The notes beneath the pieces were generated by a model. It did not search any database, was not told where the DNA came from, and saw only the letters and a program-made list of their open reading frames with translations. Made by a program: the position numbers and the translations under genes. Shown in pieces: positions 1-7,124 of a stretch of 43,800 nucleotides of DNA. Source of the DNA: Lachnospiraceae bacterium UBA7110 (GTDB lineage: Bacteria > Bacillota > Clostridia > Lachnospirales > Lachnospiraceae); the NCBI GenBank assembly GCA_002492295.1, contig DKYC01000028.1, forward strand, positions 1 through 43,800. The letters run 5' to 3'. Position 1 is the stretch's first letter, and the number at the start of each line of letters is the position of its first letter.

Positions 1-126
1 GATTTGTTTGCGGAGGAAACGGACACCGACAATGGCAAAGTCAAACCACTGTCATTTGAACAGTATCAAAAACTGACTGCACAGCTTGGAAAACGCAGCA
101 AAGAATATAATTTATGCAACATATAA
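1..126 (+). CDS. 3' end of an unidentified ORF (5' end outside window)
   Basis: Frame 1 is open from the window edge to TAA at 124-126 and encodes the last 41 residues of a protein beginning DLFAEETD and containing KPLSFEQYQKLTAQL. The hydrophilic, Gln/Lys-rich composition resembles accessory-element proteins, but I do not recognise a family. It ends inside a stretch where other frames also hold broken coding pieces, so it may itself be a truncated remnant. Confidence 0.35.
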   Translation, partial: DLFAEETDTDNGKVKPLSFEQYQKLTAQLGKRSKEYNLCNI

Positions 127-191
127 TATCCGCCATAACAGCATTGACATATATACTCATGCAGATTATTTTCTACGGATAAACCGCAACA

Positions 192-392
192 AGGCAGAAG
201 AAACAAATGCATTTTATGATGCTTGCAGCCCACTCTCCCGGAATAGGTTCCTGCTATATCGGACAGGGCTGGACTGCTTTTTCCGACCCATACGGACAGG
301 CATTCCTTCATAAATATCAGATCCGTCCCGACTATTATGCAGTCATGCAGTTTCTTCTTGGCTATCCGAGAAAAGGAGGCAACCAGGCAACC
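192..392 (+). pseudogene. Nitroreductase-family C-terminal fragment
   Basis: One plus-strand frame reads FMMLAAHSPGIGSCYIG, followed by a segment with DPYGQAFL, PDYYAVMQ and LLGYPRKG. This is the C-terminal part of flavin-dependent nitroreductases (the 'LAAHSLGIGSCWIG ... LGYP' signature). The N-terminal two thirds with the FMN-binding Arg/Ser motifs are missing and no start codon or ribosome site precedes it. After GYPRKG the sequence no longer resembles the family, although the frame stays open to about 713. I read it as a decayed fragment; the exact breakpoints are approximate. Confidence 0.6.
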
Positions 393-626
393 TATGCCTG
401 TGTCAACTTAGGGGAAGCCTGCGCACCAATAGAAATCATAAACCGCTCCATCTGTATCAAAGCAGACATTGGAGGCAGCGTCGATTGCTTTGCTCATTGT
501 AATGACAATATTGCCCCCTATACTAACACAAAAATACTTAAAATGAACACTCTTAACACTACGAAAGAAGGTAAAACCCTGCATCCGCTGTCCTTTTTAT
601 TATTTGAACTCATAACAAATGTTTCT
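393..626. other. Stretch with no recognisable gene
   Basis: The frame of the nitroreductase fragment stays open through here, but the translation does not resemble a protein family. I see no tRNA, hairpin terminator or convincing promoter. It is probably decayed DNA between the fragment and the convergent regulator gene. Confidence 0.4.
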
Positions 627-839
627 TTACTTCTTAGGTTCTTCTTTGTAATATTCAACAATATCAAATATGGAACAATCCAAAATATCGCAAAGTCTGT
701 CTATTGTATGTAAACTGCATATCTTATTATGCTTCATTTTAGAAAGTGTAGAACTTGAAATCTCATAATATTCTGTCAGCATGTATTGGCTTATATGCTT
801 TTTCTTCAGTGTCCTCCAAAACGGATTGTATCTTATCAT
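627..839 (-). CDS. XRE/Cro-type helix-turn-helix regulator, 70 aa
   Basis: A single-domain regulator of the short HTH_26/YozG-like group. The sequence runs MIRYNPFWRTLKKKHIS, then YMLTEYYEISSSTLSKMKHN (the recognition helix region), then TIDRLCDILDCSIFDIVEYY, the usual ending of this family. About 70 aa is normal for it. The ribosome site is weak: nothing like GGAGG lies just upstream. A nine-codon GTG reading frame with its own AAGGAG ends a few bases before the ATG and could couple translation, but that is inference. It is divergent from the small gene at 977, and the two share an intergenic region containing a short dyad. Confidence 0.8.
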   Translation of the reverse strand: MIRYNPFWRTLKKKHISQYMLTEYYEISSSTLSKMKHNKICSLHTIDRLCDILDCSIFDIVEYYKEEPKK

Positions 840-888
840 ATTACGCTATATATCCTTAACTTTTGTATCAATCACAGAAATAATCTCC

Positions 889-917
889 TTGTATATTGTC
901 AAGTATAAAGCTATAAT
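889..917 (+). promoter_or_regulatory. SigA-type promoter for the 105-aa gene
   Basis: TTGTAT (889-894) and TATAAT (912-917) are separated by 17 bases. The start codon of the downstream gene is 60 bases from the -10 box. Confidence 0.6.
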
Positions 918-934
918 CGAGATAATAACAATGT

Positions 935-946
935 CGAGTTCTCGAA
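935..946. promoter_or_regulatory. Dyad TCGAG-TT-CTCGA, possible operator
   Basis: A perfect 5-bp inverted repeat with a 2-base centre lies about 18 bases downstream of the -10 box of the plus-strand promoter. It sits in the region shared with the divergent XRE regulator, which suggests an operator; this is position-based inference. Confidence 0.35.
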
Positions 947-976
947 GCTAAAAAGACTGAAGTGGAGGAAACCAAT

Positions 977-1294
977 ATGACAAAAAAAGAATTATACAAA
1001 AGATGGGAGGCATTTGGAGCAGTAGACTACGACAAATCCCTGTTCATTGAATATATCTATCTGTGCAACTTTATAAGTGACGAAGATTTTTACTGCTACC
1101 TCCACCCGAATGAAGCAACAAAGGCACAGTTTTTGTCCGTCCTGAATTTTCTGCAATGCCAGGGCTGTTATATGCTTTTGTATCGGTTTCTAAGGGATAA
1201 TAGGGACAGACTGATTTTTCCGGATTTTAAGCGGTTAGAAGAAATAACACTCAGGGATGATATTGAAGAACGATTAAAGAAATACTGTTTTTAA
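977..1294 (+). CDS. Unknown 105-aa protein
   Basis: Starts MTKKELYKRWEAFG. I choose ATG 977 because GGAGG at 964-968 lies 8 bases upstream; an in-frame GTG at 962 overlaps that site. The product is small, soluble and rich in aromatic residues, with clusters YIYLCNF and FLQCQGCYMLLYRF and a charged C-terminal helix ending RLKKYCF. I see no transmembrane segment and do not recognise a family. It has its own promoter and is divergent from an XRE-type regulator, an arrangement common for small accessory modules, but no toxin-antitoxin signature is visible. Confidence 0.65.
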   Translation: MTKKELYKRWEAFGAVDYDKSLFIEYIYLCNFISDEDFYCYLHPNEATKAQFLSVLNFLQCQGCYMLLYRFLRDNRDRLIFPDFKRLEEITLRDDIEERLKKYCF

Positions 1295-1297
1295 AAA

Positions 1298-1336
1298 AAC
1301 CAACAGTTTCCATTTTAATTACGGAAACTGTTGGTT
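1298..1336 (-). terminator. Intrinsic terminator of trmB
   Basis: A perfect 14-bp stem (1298-1311 with 1323-1336) has an 11-base loop. Read on the minus strand the stem is followed by a run of T residues (complement of 1291-1299), right after the trmB stop. No T-run follows on the plus strand, so it serves mainly trmB. Confidence 0.85.
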
Positions 1337-1359
1337 ATAAAAAATTCCATTCATTTACA

Positions 1360-1998
1360 CTACCGGTAAATAATATATTTGTAAATGGGATTGCCAAGCG
1401 ACGAGAATTTTTCCTCATATTCCGTCATAATATTTCCTTCCAGCATTTCTTCATCATGGTGCAAATCCCGCGTCATTGCCGCAAGCTTCCAGCCTGCAGG
1501 CTCGATTTCCCCTAACGCAAAATCAAACAAATCCAAATTATCCGTCTTAAATTCGATACGCCCGTCCTTTTCCAAAACCGCATCATACCGTGCCAAAAAC
1601 TGCCTCGACGGGAGACGCCGCTTCGCATGCCTGTCTTTTGGCCACGGGTCGGAAAAGTTCAAATAAATTTTCGCCACTTCTCCTTTGTCAAAAACTTCAC
1701 AAATATCCTCCGCATCCATGCGGATGAAACGCAGATTAAAAAGCTCGTTTTCCTCCATTTTCTGAATTGCCCGCAAAAGTACTGTTGAATATTTCTCAAT
1801 CCCGATAAAATTCACATCCGGATTTGCGGCGGCCAGTTCCATTATAAAGCGCCCCTTCCCCATGCCTATCTCAATCTGCAGCGGACGGTCATTACCGAAA
1901 ATCTCCTTCCACTTCCCTTTATTCCCAAATGGCTCATGTACCACAAAACGGCTGTCCGCTATCATTTCCCTTGAACCTGTTACATTCCTTAGTCTCAT
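1360..1998 (-). CDS. trmB: tRNA (guanine(46)-N7)-methyltransferase TrmB
   Basis: Methylates N7 of G46 in the variable loop of tRNA using S-adenosylmethionine. The SAM-binding loop EIGMGKG is at residues 43-49, and the family signature SDPWPKDRHAKRR at 116-128. The C-terminal part FKTDNLDLFDFAL and TEYEEKFSSLGNPIYK is typical of TrmB. The length of 212 aa is normal. I start at MRLRNV because AGGAGA lies just upstream; an in-frame ATG 11 codons earlier has no comparable site. It is a single-gene unit closed by a strong terminator and divergent from the carboxypeptidase gene. Confidence 0.95.
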   Translation of the reverse strand: MRLRNVTGSREMIADSRFVVHEPFGNKGKWKEIFGNDRPLQIEIGMGKGRFIMELAAANPDVNFIGIEKYSTVLLRAIQKMEENELFNLRFIRMDAEDICEVFDKGEVAKIYLNFSDPWPKDRHAKRRLPSRQFLARYDAVLEKDGRIEFKTDNLDLFDFALGEIEPAGWKLAAMTRDLHHDEEMLEGNIMTEYEEKFSSLGNPIYKYIIYR

Positions 1999-2159
1999 GT
2001 ATTTCTCCTCTTTATTAATCGTTCTCCACAAAGCTCTTTCAATCCTGATTGCCTGTCCACATTATTTTACTCCCTGGTTCTTTTTTTGTCATTAACATAT
2101 TGTGTAAATTTTCATACAACTTTATATAAATTTTAGAAATAAACCACTTTGTTTTTTAG

Positions 2160-2187
2160 TTACATTTTTTTTGAAATAGTGTACAAT
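2160..2187 (+). promoter_or_regulatory. Likely promoter of the D,D-carboxypeptidase gene
   Basis: TTACAT (2160-2165), a 16-base spacer and TACAAT (2182-2187), in a very A+T-rich stretch about 50 bases before the start codon. Confidence 0.5.
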
Positions 2188-2235
2188 CTAATTAATAATA
2201 TGCAAAACTTTAAACGGACATAAAGGACACCCAAA

Positions 2236-3837
2236 ATGAAAGCGACAAAAATAATTTATCAATTCCTTTCTTTCCTAACCGCAATCGCACTGCTTGCCAC
2301 ATGCACAACCATCACAGTCCGCGCCGCCGAGCCGGACCGGGAAGCAGAGCGGGAAGAACGCAAAACACTGCCGATACAGACGGACTCTGTCGAAAACTGG
2401 CCAAAGGGTCCCGCGATTGGCGCACGTTCCGCGATTCTTATGGAAATGAACACACATACAATATTATATGCAAAAAATATCCACGAGAAAAATTATCCTG
2501 CCAGTACCACAAAAATACTGACATGCCTGCTTGCCATGCAAAACTGCACGATGGATGAAACCGTTACCTTTTCCTATGATTCCATCCATGATGTCCCCAT
2601 TGACGGCTCAAAGCTTGGCGGTGTTGACGAAGGCGACACATTGACAATGGAGCAGGCTCTCTACTGCATCCTTGTGCAATCCGCAAACGAAGTGGCAAGC
2701 GCAGTCGGGGAACACGTTGCCCAAAAGCTTCACCTGGCAAATGAAAATCAGAAACCAATTGACGCTTTTGCCGAACTCATGAACAAAAAAGCGGCAGAAC
2801 TTGGCTGTAAGAATACCCATTTCGTAAATGCCAATGGTTTATATGATGACAACCACTATACGACCGCTTATGACTTAGCGCTGATTGGATGTGAATTTTT
2901 TAACAATGAAATGCTCTGCAAGATGTCCTCTTCTCCGCAGTATCATTTTCGGTTAAATCCTACTGATGAGGATGAGCGGTGGATGACCTCAAAAAACCAG
3001 TTATATAAAGGAAAGCCTTACGAATACAGTTACCTTCTCGGAAGTAAAACAGGTTTTGTATCACAGTCGCGCCAAACGCTTGTTTCCGCTGCTGAAAAAA
3101 ACGGGATGAAGCTTGTGTGTGTGATTTTCTGCGAGGAAACGCCCTATCAGTTTGAAGATACCATTGCACTGTTTCAATACGGCTTTGAGAATTTCCAAAA
3201 ATTATCCGTTAATGAAAACGAAACAAACTATAAAATTATCACAGGCGATTTATTTGATACGGACAATGACCTGTTTGGTGATTCCACTCCCTTAATGGCA
3301 ATGGAGGATGACAGTTACGTGATTTTACCAAACACTGCGGATTTTGCGGACACGGTTTCATCACTTGATTATGAAAACCAATCCATTCCGGACAGGCAGG
3401 ATGTTATCGCAACCATAAATTATACCTATTCCGGTACACCTGTGGGGAGCTGCAGAATTATCTTTTCAAAATCCGACAAAACCGATTTTACGTTCGCACG
3501 CGGCGACTCCATTCCGGAAATTGCGGAAATTACGAAAGCAAATAAAAATGACCCGCAGGATGAAACCAGCGTTTCCGATGATATAAACAAGGTTATTTTT
3601 ATCAACATTCAAAATGTCATCATCGGGATACTCGCCCTGGCGGCGCTTGCAATCTTTATTTTATTCATTATTTCCATACTGAAAAGCTATAATTTTTCAT
3701 CAAGGGGACAAAGCAACAGGCGAAGAAGAAAACGCAGACAGGAAAGCCGCCTGGAGCGGCTGCAGTCCTTCCGGCGCAGAATGCGTGAACAAAAATATCA
3801 GCGAAAGAAACGAAAAGCATATAAAAAAAGAAAGTAA
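2236..3837 (+). CDS. D-alanyl-D-alanine carboxypeptidase (DacF/PBP5 family)
   Basis: A serine peptidase of the S11 family that trims the terminal D-Ala of peptidoglycan stem peptides outside the membrane. An N-terminal signal peptide (about residues 1-31) is followed by the catalytic domain with all three motifs: S90-T-T-K93, S149-A-N151 and K271-T-G. A second domain follows, then one transmembrane helix at about 460-487. The C-terminal 45 residues are extremely rich in Arg and Lys (RRRRKRR, KKRKAYKKRK). A single C-terminal membrane helix with a strongly basic tail is a Clostridia/Firmicutes variation on the usual amphipathic anchor. It is probably single-gene: the next gene is convergent. 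Confidence 0.92.
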   Translation: MKATKIIYQFLSFLTAIALLATCTTITVRAAEPDREAEREERKTLPIQTDSVENWPKGPAIGARSAILMEMNTHTILYAKNIHEKNYPASTTKILTCLLAMQNCTMDETVTFSYDSIHDVPIDGSKLGGVDEGDTLTMEQALYCILVQSANEVASAVGEHVAQKLHLANENQKPIDAFAELMNKKAAELGCKNTHFVNANGLYDDNHYTTAYDLALIGCEFFNNEMLCKMSSSPQYHFRLNPTDEDERWMTSKNQLYKGKPYEYSYLLGSKTGFVSQSRQTLVSAAEKNGMKLVCVIFCEETPYQFEDTIALFQYGFENFQKLSVNENETNYKIITGDLFDTDNDLFGDSTPLMAMEDDSYVILPNTADFADTVSSLDYENQSIPDRQDVIATINYTYSGTPVGSCRIIFSKSDKTDFTFARGDSIPEIAEITKANKNDPQDETSVSDDINKVIFINIQNVIIGILALAALAIFILFIISILKSYNFSSRGQSNRRRRKRRQESRLERLQSFRRRMREQKYQRKKRKAYKKRK

Positions 3838-3856
3838 TAAAGAAGGCATCCAGTTA

Positions 3857-4810
3857 TTATGACCGGTGCCTTCTATCTCTTCTATCCTCGCGGATTTGAT
3901 TTCTCTTTGAAATAATATCATTTACGGTTTCCGCATTTATCTGTTTCATTGTTTTTACCACAAAAACTTTATCCTGCGTGGATTTTTTCATCCGTATTTT
4001 TCCTTTAATATTGCCATGCTTGGGACAAACCATCACGGAATAATAGCTTTTTCCGTTATTGGAAAACCATGGTACTTTCTTCCTGGTTTTTGTTCCGCAA
4101 AGAAAACATCTTGTGGAAACAACGTCCTTATCACCCATTGCCGAAAGTTTATTGATAAATTCGCGCGAAATATATTTTGCATAATCATCAAATACCACAT
4201 TAATTTCCTCTGCCTTATTCTGCGGCAGATGATACGTATCAAAAGAATAATATTTTAACACACTTCCGGCAGCCGCTATCCTTTTAAAAACCTCCGCCGT
4301 ATAAACTGCATCCGCATCTGCACGGTGAAAAGGAACTTCCTCCGCAATATGCAAAAATTCAACGGCATACTGAAGCGTGCGCCGTTTCTTTTTATCCTCA
4401 TACGCAATACTGAAAAGCTTTTGCACGTCATAATACTTCATCGGTTTCTTTGACAGACCCGGCATGTTGTAAAAATCCATGTTTCTTTGAAGCTCTGTCA
4501 AGTCAAGGCTTCCCCATGTGCAAAAAATAAAATCATCGCCGCACCAGCGCAGAAAATCCGCGGCAGCTTCGTTAAAGCTTCGGCAATCCTGTAGCTCTTT
4601 CATGCTGATATGGATTAACTGCCCCGTTACCTGATTCATGTGATCAAATACCTGAGGCTTTATCAGCTCATGAAAGCTGTCAATTTCTATCATCTCACTA
4701 TTTAATTTTATCGCTCCAATTTCTATAATTTCAAACATAAGCCCGCTTTCGAGCTTTGTCTTTAAGTCATCCGCCTGATTCCATTCCAAATCTAATATAA
4801 TATAATTCAT
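3857..4810 (-). CDS. DEDDh 3'-5' exonuclease with zinc-ribbon-like C-terminal segment
   Basis: The N-terminus MNYIILDLEWNQ carries the first acidic pair of RNase T/DnaQ-like exonucleases (D7, E9). The later motif HRADADAV (H162, D165/D167) supplies the His-Asp of the DEDDh active site; D103 is a candidate for the middle Asp. It should degrade nucleic acid 3' to 5', like the KapD/Exo III-domain proteins of Firmicutes. After the catalytic domain a C-terminal part (about 190-317) has C235-x2-C238 and C262-x2-H265, which looks like a zinc ribbon, then a very basic tail. I start at MNYIIL, with GGAAG upstream; an in-frame ATG 12 codons earlier is less likely. The substrate is unknown. Confidence 0.85.
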   Translation of the reverse strand: MNYIILDLEWNQADDLKTKLESGLMFEIIEIGAIKLNSEMIEIDSFHELIKPQVFDHMNQVTGQLIHISMKELQDCRSFNEAAADFLRWCGDDFIFCTWGSLDLTELQRNMDFYNMPGLSKKPMKYYDVQKLFSIAYEDKKKRRTLQYAVEFLHIAEEVPFHRADADAVYTAEVFKRIAAAGSVLKYYSFDTYHLPQNKAEEINVVFDDYAKYISREFINKLSAMGDKDVVSTRCFLCGTKTRKKVPWFSNNGKSYYSVMVCPKHGNIKGKIRMKKSTQDKVFVVKTMKQINAETVNDIISKRNQIREDRRDRRHRS

Positions 4811-4986
4811 TGTCATCTTCCATTCTTGTTCAGCCTGCATCCCCATAATAGCAAATGAGAATAAATTATCCGTTTATAATAGATAGAATAACATATAATT
4901 TTCGTTTCCACAACCATTATAATCCGAAATGCCGCATCAGGAATGGATATACTTGCAGGTTTTCCTTTGGTGCAGAGGTTTTTTCG

Positions 4987-5304
4987 TCAATAAACAGGTC
5001 TCTCCCACTGATACTTTTGCATATCCACGTATCCGTCAATCAATTCCACACCTTCCGCTTTGAGAAGTTCCACCTGTCTGTTTCCTCCTCCAAACGCAAA
5101 CGCGTCCGAAACCCTGCCCTCTTTATTTACCACGCGGTAACAGGGAATATTATCCGGATCGGGATTAACATGCAGTGCATACCCAACTACACGCGCCCAC
5201 CGTTTATTCCCTGCAAGCGCCGCTATCTGTCCGTAAGTTGCCACCTGACCGTATGGAATTTGCTTTACCACCTCATAAATCTTTTCAAATGTGGACTGCT
5301 CCAT
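4987..5304 (-). CDS. MGMT-family (alkyltransferase-like) DNA-binding protein
   Basis: A 105-aa protein consisting only of the C-terminal DNA-binding domain of O6-methylguanine-DNA methyltransferase. The helix-turn-helix segment VATYGQIAALAG is followed by IPCYRVV, the position of the PCHRV active-site loop. C55 is retained but the His next to it is Tyr. Alkyltransferase-like (ATL) proteins usually have Trp in place of Cys, so this one could in principle still accept an alkyl group; whether it repairs or only flags damage is open. It lies 58 bases downstream of the last ABC transporter gene in the same direction with no clear terminator between. Confidence 0.85.
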   Translation of the reverse strand: MEQSTFEKIYEVVKQIPYGQVATYGQIAALAGNKRWARVVGYALHVNPDPDNIPCYRVVNKEGRVSDAFAFGGGNRQVELLKAEGVELIDGYVDMQKYQWERPVY

Positions 5305-5362
5305 AAACTTAACCTGCTCCTTTCATAACGCGCCTGCGTATTTTTATTTACTAAATGCCTTC

Positions 5363-5974
5363 CTATACGGAATGTGATAAGTCAATAATCCTCGTCGCAA
5401 TCCGCTGCGCAAGATTCTTATTGTGCGTAATTGCAACAATTCCCATATTGCGTTTTGCAGCTTCCGCTAAAACCACCTTCCAAATCTGCGCCTGCGTAAT
5501 CACGTCGAGCATGGTACTGATTTCATCGCAAATCAGATAATCGGCACCACTCATTAACGCCCGTGCCACACAAAATCTTTGCAGTTCCCCGCCTGACAAT
5601 TCCCGCGGAAAGCGGTCAAGCCATGCCCGTTCAATGCCAAATGCGCCGAGCACATCTTTATGTAATGTCCCGCTTTCTTCTAATACCTGTTTCATCCGCC
5701 AACGCGGATTAACTGCTTTTTCCGGATGCTGGCAAATCAGTTGGACAGGACAGACGCCCTTTTTCGGCAGAGGTTTATTTTCAAGAAGAATCTGTCCTTC
5801 CACCGGTTTCAGATAACCTGATAAAAGCATTGCAAGCGTTGTCTTGCCATAGCCGCTCGGCGCAAACACGGCAAGGCATTCTCCCTTTTCCACACTTAGC
5901 GTACAGTTTTCTAAAATCCATGATTGTTTCTTATTGTAACGGAAATAAATATTCTTCGCCTCAAGAGACATCAT
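5363..5974 (-). CDS. Nickel/peptide-type ABC transporter ATP-binding protein (NikE/OppF position)
   Basis: The second ATPase of the importer. Walker A APSGYGKTT at 38-46, signature LSGGELQR at 126-133, Walker B YLICDE at 146-151 and the switch His in AITHNK near 180. At 203 aa it is shorter than most OppF proteins because it lacks the C-terminal oligopeptide-transporter extension, as is common for NikE-like subunits. The start MMSLEAKN has GGAGG just upstream. A terminator-like hairpin separates it from the preceding ATPase gene, so it may be made in smaller amounts. Nickel as substrate is inferred from the linked lar genes. Confidence 0.88.
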   Translation of the reverse strand: MMSLEAKNIYFRYNKKQSWILENCTLSVEKGECLAVFAPSGYGKTTLAMLLSGYLKPVEGQILLENKPLPKKGVCPVQLICQHPEKAVNPRWRMKQVLEESGTLHKDVLGAFGIERAWLDRFPRELSGGELQRFCVARALMSGADYLICDEISTMLDVITQAQIWKVVLAEAAKRNMGIVAITHNKNLAQRIATRIIDLSHSV

Positions 5975-6000
5975 AATCCTCCACTTCTTCCAGCATCCGT

Positions 6001-6027
6001 GAAAAACGCCTGTCTTTGGCGTTTTTC
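6001..6027 (-). terminator. Terminator-like hairpin between the two ATPase genes
   Basis: A perfect 10-bp stem (6001-6010 with 6018-6027) has a 7-base loop. On the minus strand the second arm ends in GTTTTTC. It lies inside an apparent operon, so it may be a partial terminator. A 9-bp inverted repeat (6029-6037 with 6086-6094) that overlaps the end of the upstream gene precedes it. Confidence 0.55.
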
Positions 6028-6075
6028 TGCATGAGATTTAGAACTTCTCCGCGAAATGCCCTTTAGCATGAGTGG

Positions 6076-7047
6076 CTAGAAATTCATCTCATGCTGACAC
6101 CTCACTTCACCGCCCCGCACTTCGCGTATCGGAGGAATCTCCGCAATGCACTGCGGCGTTTTGTATGGGCAACGCGGCGCAAAGAGACATCCTCCTGGAA
6201 GGTTTCCTGCATACGGCTGAAAACCCTCAATTGGCAAAAAACCATTTTGCGGCAGAGCGTTCCATAGCGCTTTTGAATATGGATGCCGCAATGCATCAGG
6301 ACCGCTTTTAAAGTCAGACGCGAAAGCCGTTTCCACAGTAGTACCCGCATAGAACACCGCAACCCGGTCCGCAAATTCTATTGCCAAATCAATATCATGT
6401 GTTATTAAAATAACCGCTTTTCCCTCATCCGCCATTTCACGAAACAGCCGCAATGCCTCCAATGCCTGATTAAGACTCATTCCGGGCGTCGGCTCATCCG
6501 CAATGATAAGCTGCGCTTCTGAGATTAATGCAGTAGATACCAAAACACGTCTTGCCATACCTCCGGAAAGTTGAAAAGGATAAAGCTGCGGTGTTTTATC
6601 CGGCAAACCGAATCGCTGAAAGAGGCTTTTTCGCCTTTCGGTCTGCCGCGGTCTGCGATGCCCGTCCACCTGCGCACCTACTTTCATTAACGGATCCAAA
6701 AAGGCAACCGACTGCGGCACAAGCGCAATTTCCGTACCCCGAAGCTGCCTCTGCCGCGCAGCTGTCATCTCCTCTCCTTTATAATGTAAGTGTCCGCGTA
6801 CTGTGGCATTATCAGGAAGGATTCCCAAAATGGCAGAAGCCAATAAGCTTTTACCGGAACCGGAAGAACCTGCAACAGCAACAATTTCTCCAGGATTTAC
6901 GATGAGATGAAGGTCCGAAATAACCTGCAAATCTGTCTGCTTTAATCTGCGCCGGATATCGTTATGACGAAATTCGTCATAATCATACATCCGAAAAGAA
7001 ACTGATAAATCATGAATTTCAAGTAATGTTCCGTTTTTTTGCTCCAT
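6076..7047 (-). CDS. Nickel/peptide-type ABC transporter ATP-binding protein (NikD/OppD position)
   Basis: The first ATPase of the importer, 323 aa. Walker A GSSGSGKS at 60-67, signature LSGGMARR at 160-167, Walker B LIIADEP at 180-186, and switch His in LITHDI near 216. The C-terminal quarter is the oligopeptide/dipeptide-transporter extension, ending with CLFAPRCPYKTPQC; in this family that Cys cluster can hold an iron-sulfur cluster or metal. The start codon is preceded by GAGGGGGAG. It follows the second permease after 77 bases that contain a hairpin. Confidence 0.9.
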   Translation of the reverse strand: MEQKNGTLLEIHDLSVSFRMYDYDEFRHNDIRRRLKQTDLQVISDLHLIVNPGEIVAVAGSSGSGKSLLASAILGILPDNATVRGHLHYKGEEMTAARQRQLRGTEIALVPQSVAFLDPLMKVGAQVDGHRRPRQTERRKSLFQRFGLPDKTPQLYPFQLSGGMARRVLVSTALISEAQLIIADEPTPGMSLNQALEALRLFREMADEGKAVILITHDIDLAIEFADRVAVFYAGTTVETAFASDFKSGPDALRHPYSKALWNALPQNGFLPIEGFQPYAGNLPGGCLFAPRCPYKTPQCIAEIPPIREVRGGEVRCQHEMNF

Positions 7048-7086
7048 AGCTCCCCCTCATTATAAGAAATTGCATTTCCTTAATGC

Positions 7087-7119
7087 GTGTGTGCAGCGTA
7101 TGCATATGTATGCACACAC
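7087..7119. repeat. Intergenic hairpin between permease and ATPase genes
   Basis: GTGTGTGCA (7087-7095) is repeated inverted at 7111-7119 around a 15-base loop. No T-run follows on the operon strand, so it is more likely an mRNA stability or processing structure than a terminator. Confidence 0.5.
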
Positions 7120-7124
7120 TATTT

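Noticed and set aside
86..313. A 75-aa plus-strand frame with IDIYTHADYFLRINRNK, faintly like the tail of a tyrosine recombinase
   Set aside because: No catalytic Arg/His/Tyr pattern can be seen and it overlaps the nitroreductase fragment in another frame; too weak to call.
5970..6068. A 32-codon frame between the two ATPase genes
   Set aside because: No ribosome site, and its sequence is dictated by the hairpins there; probably chance.
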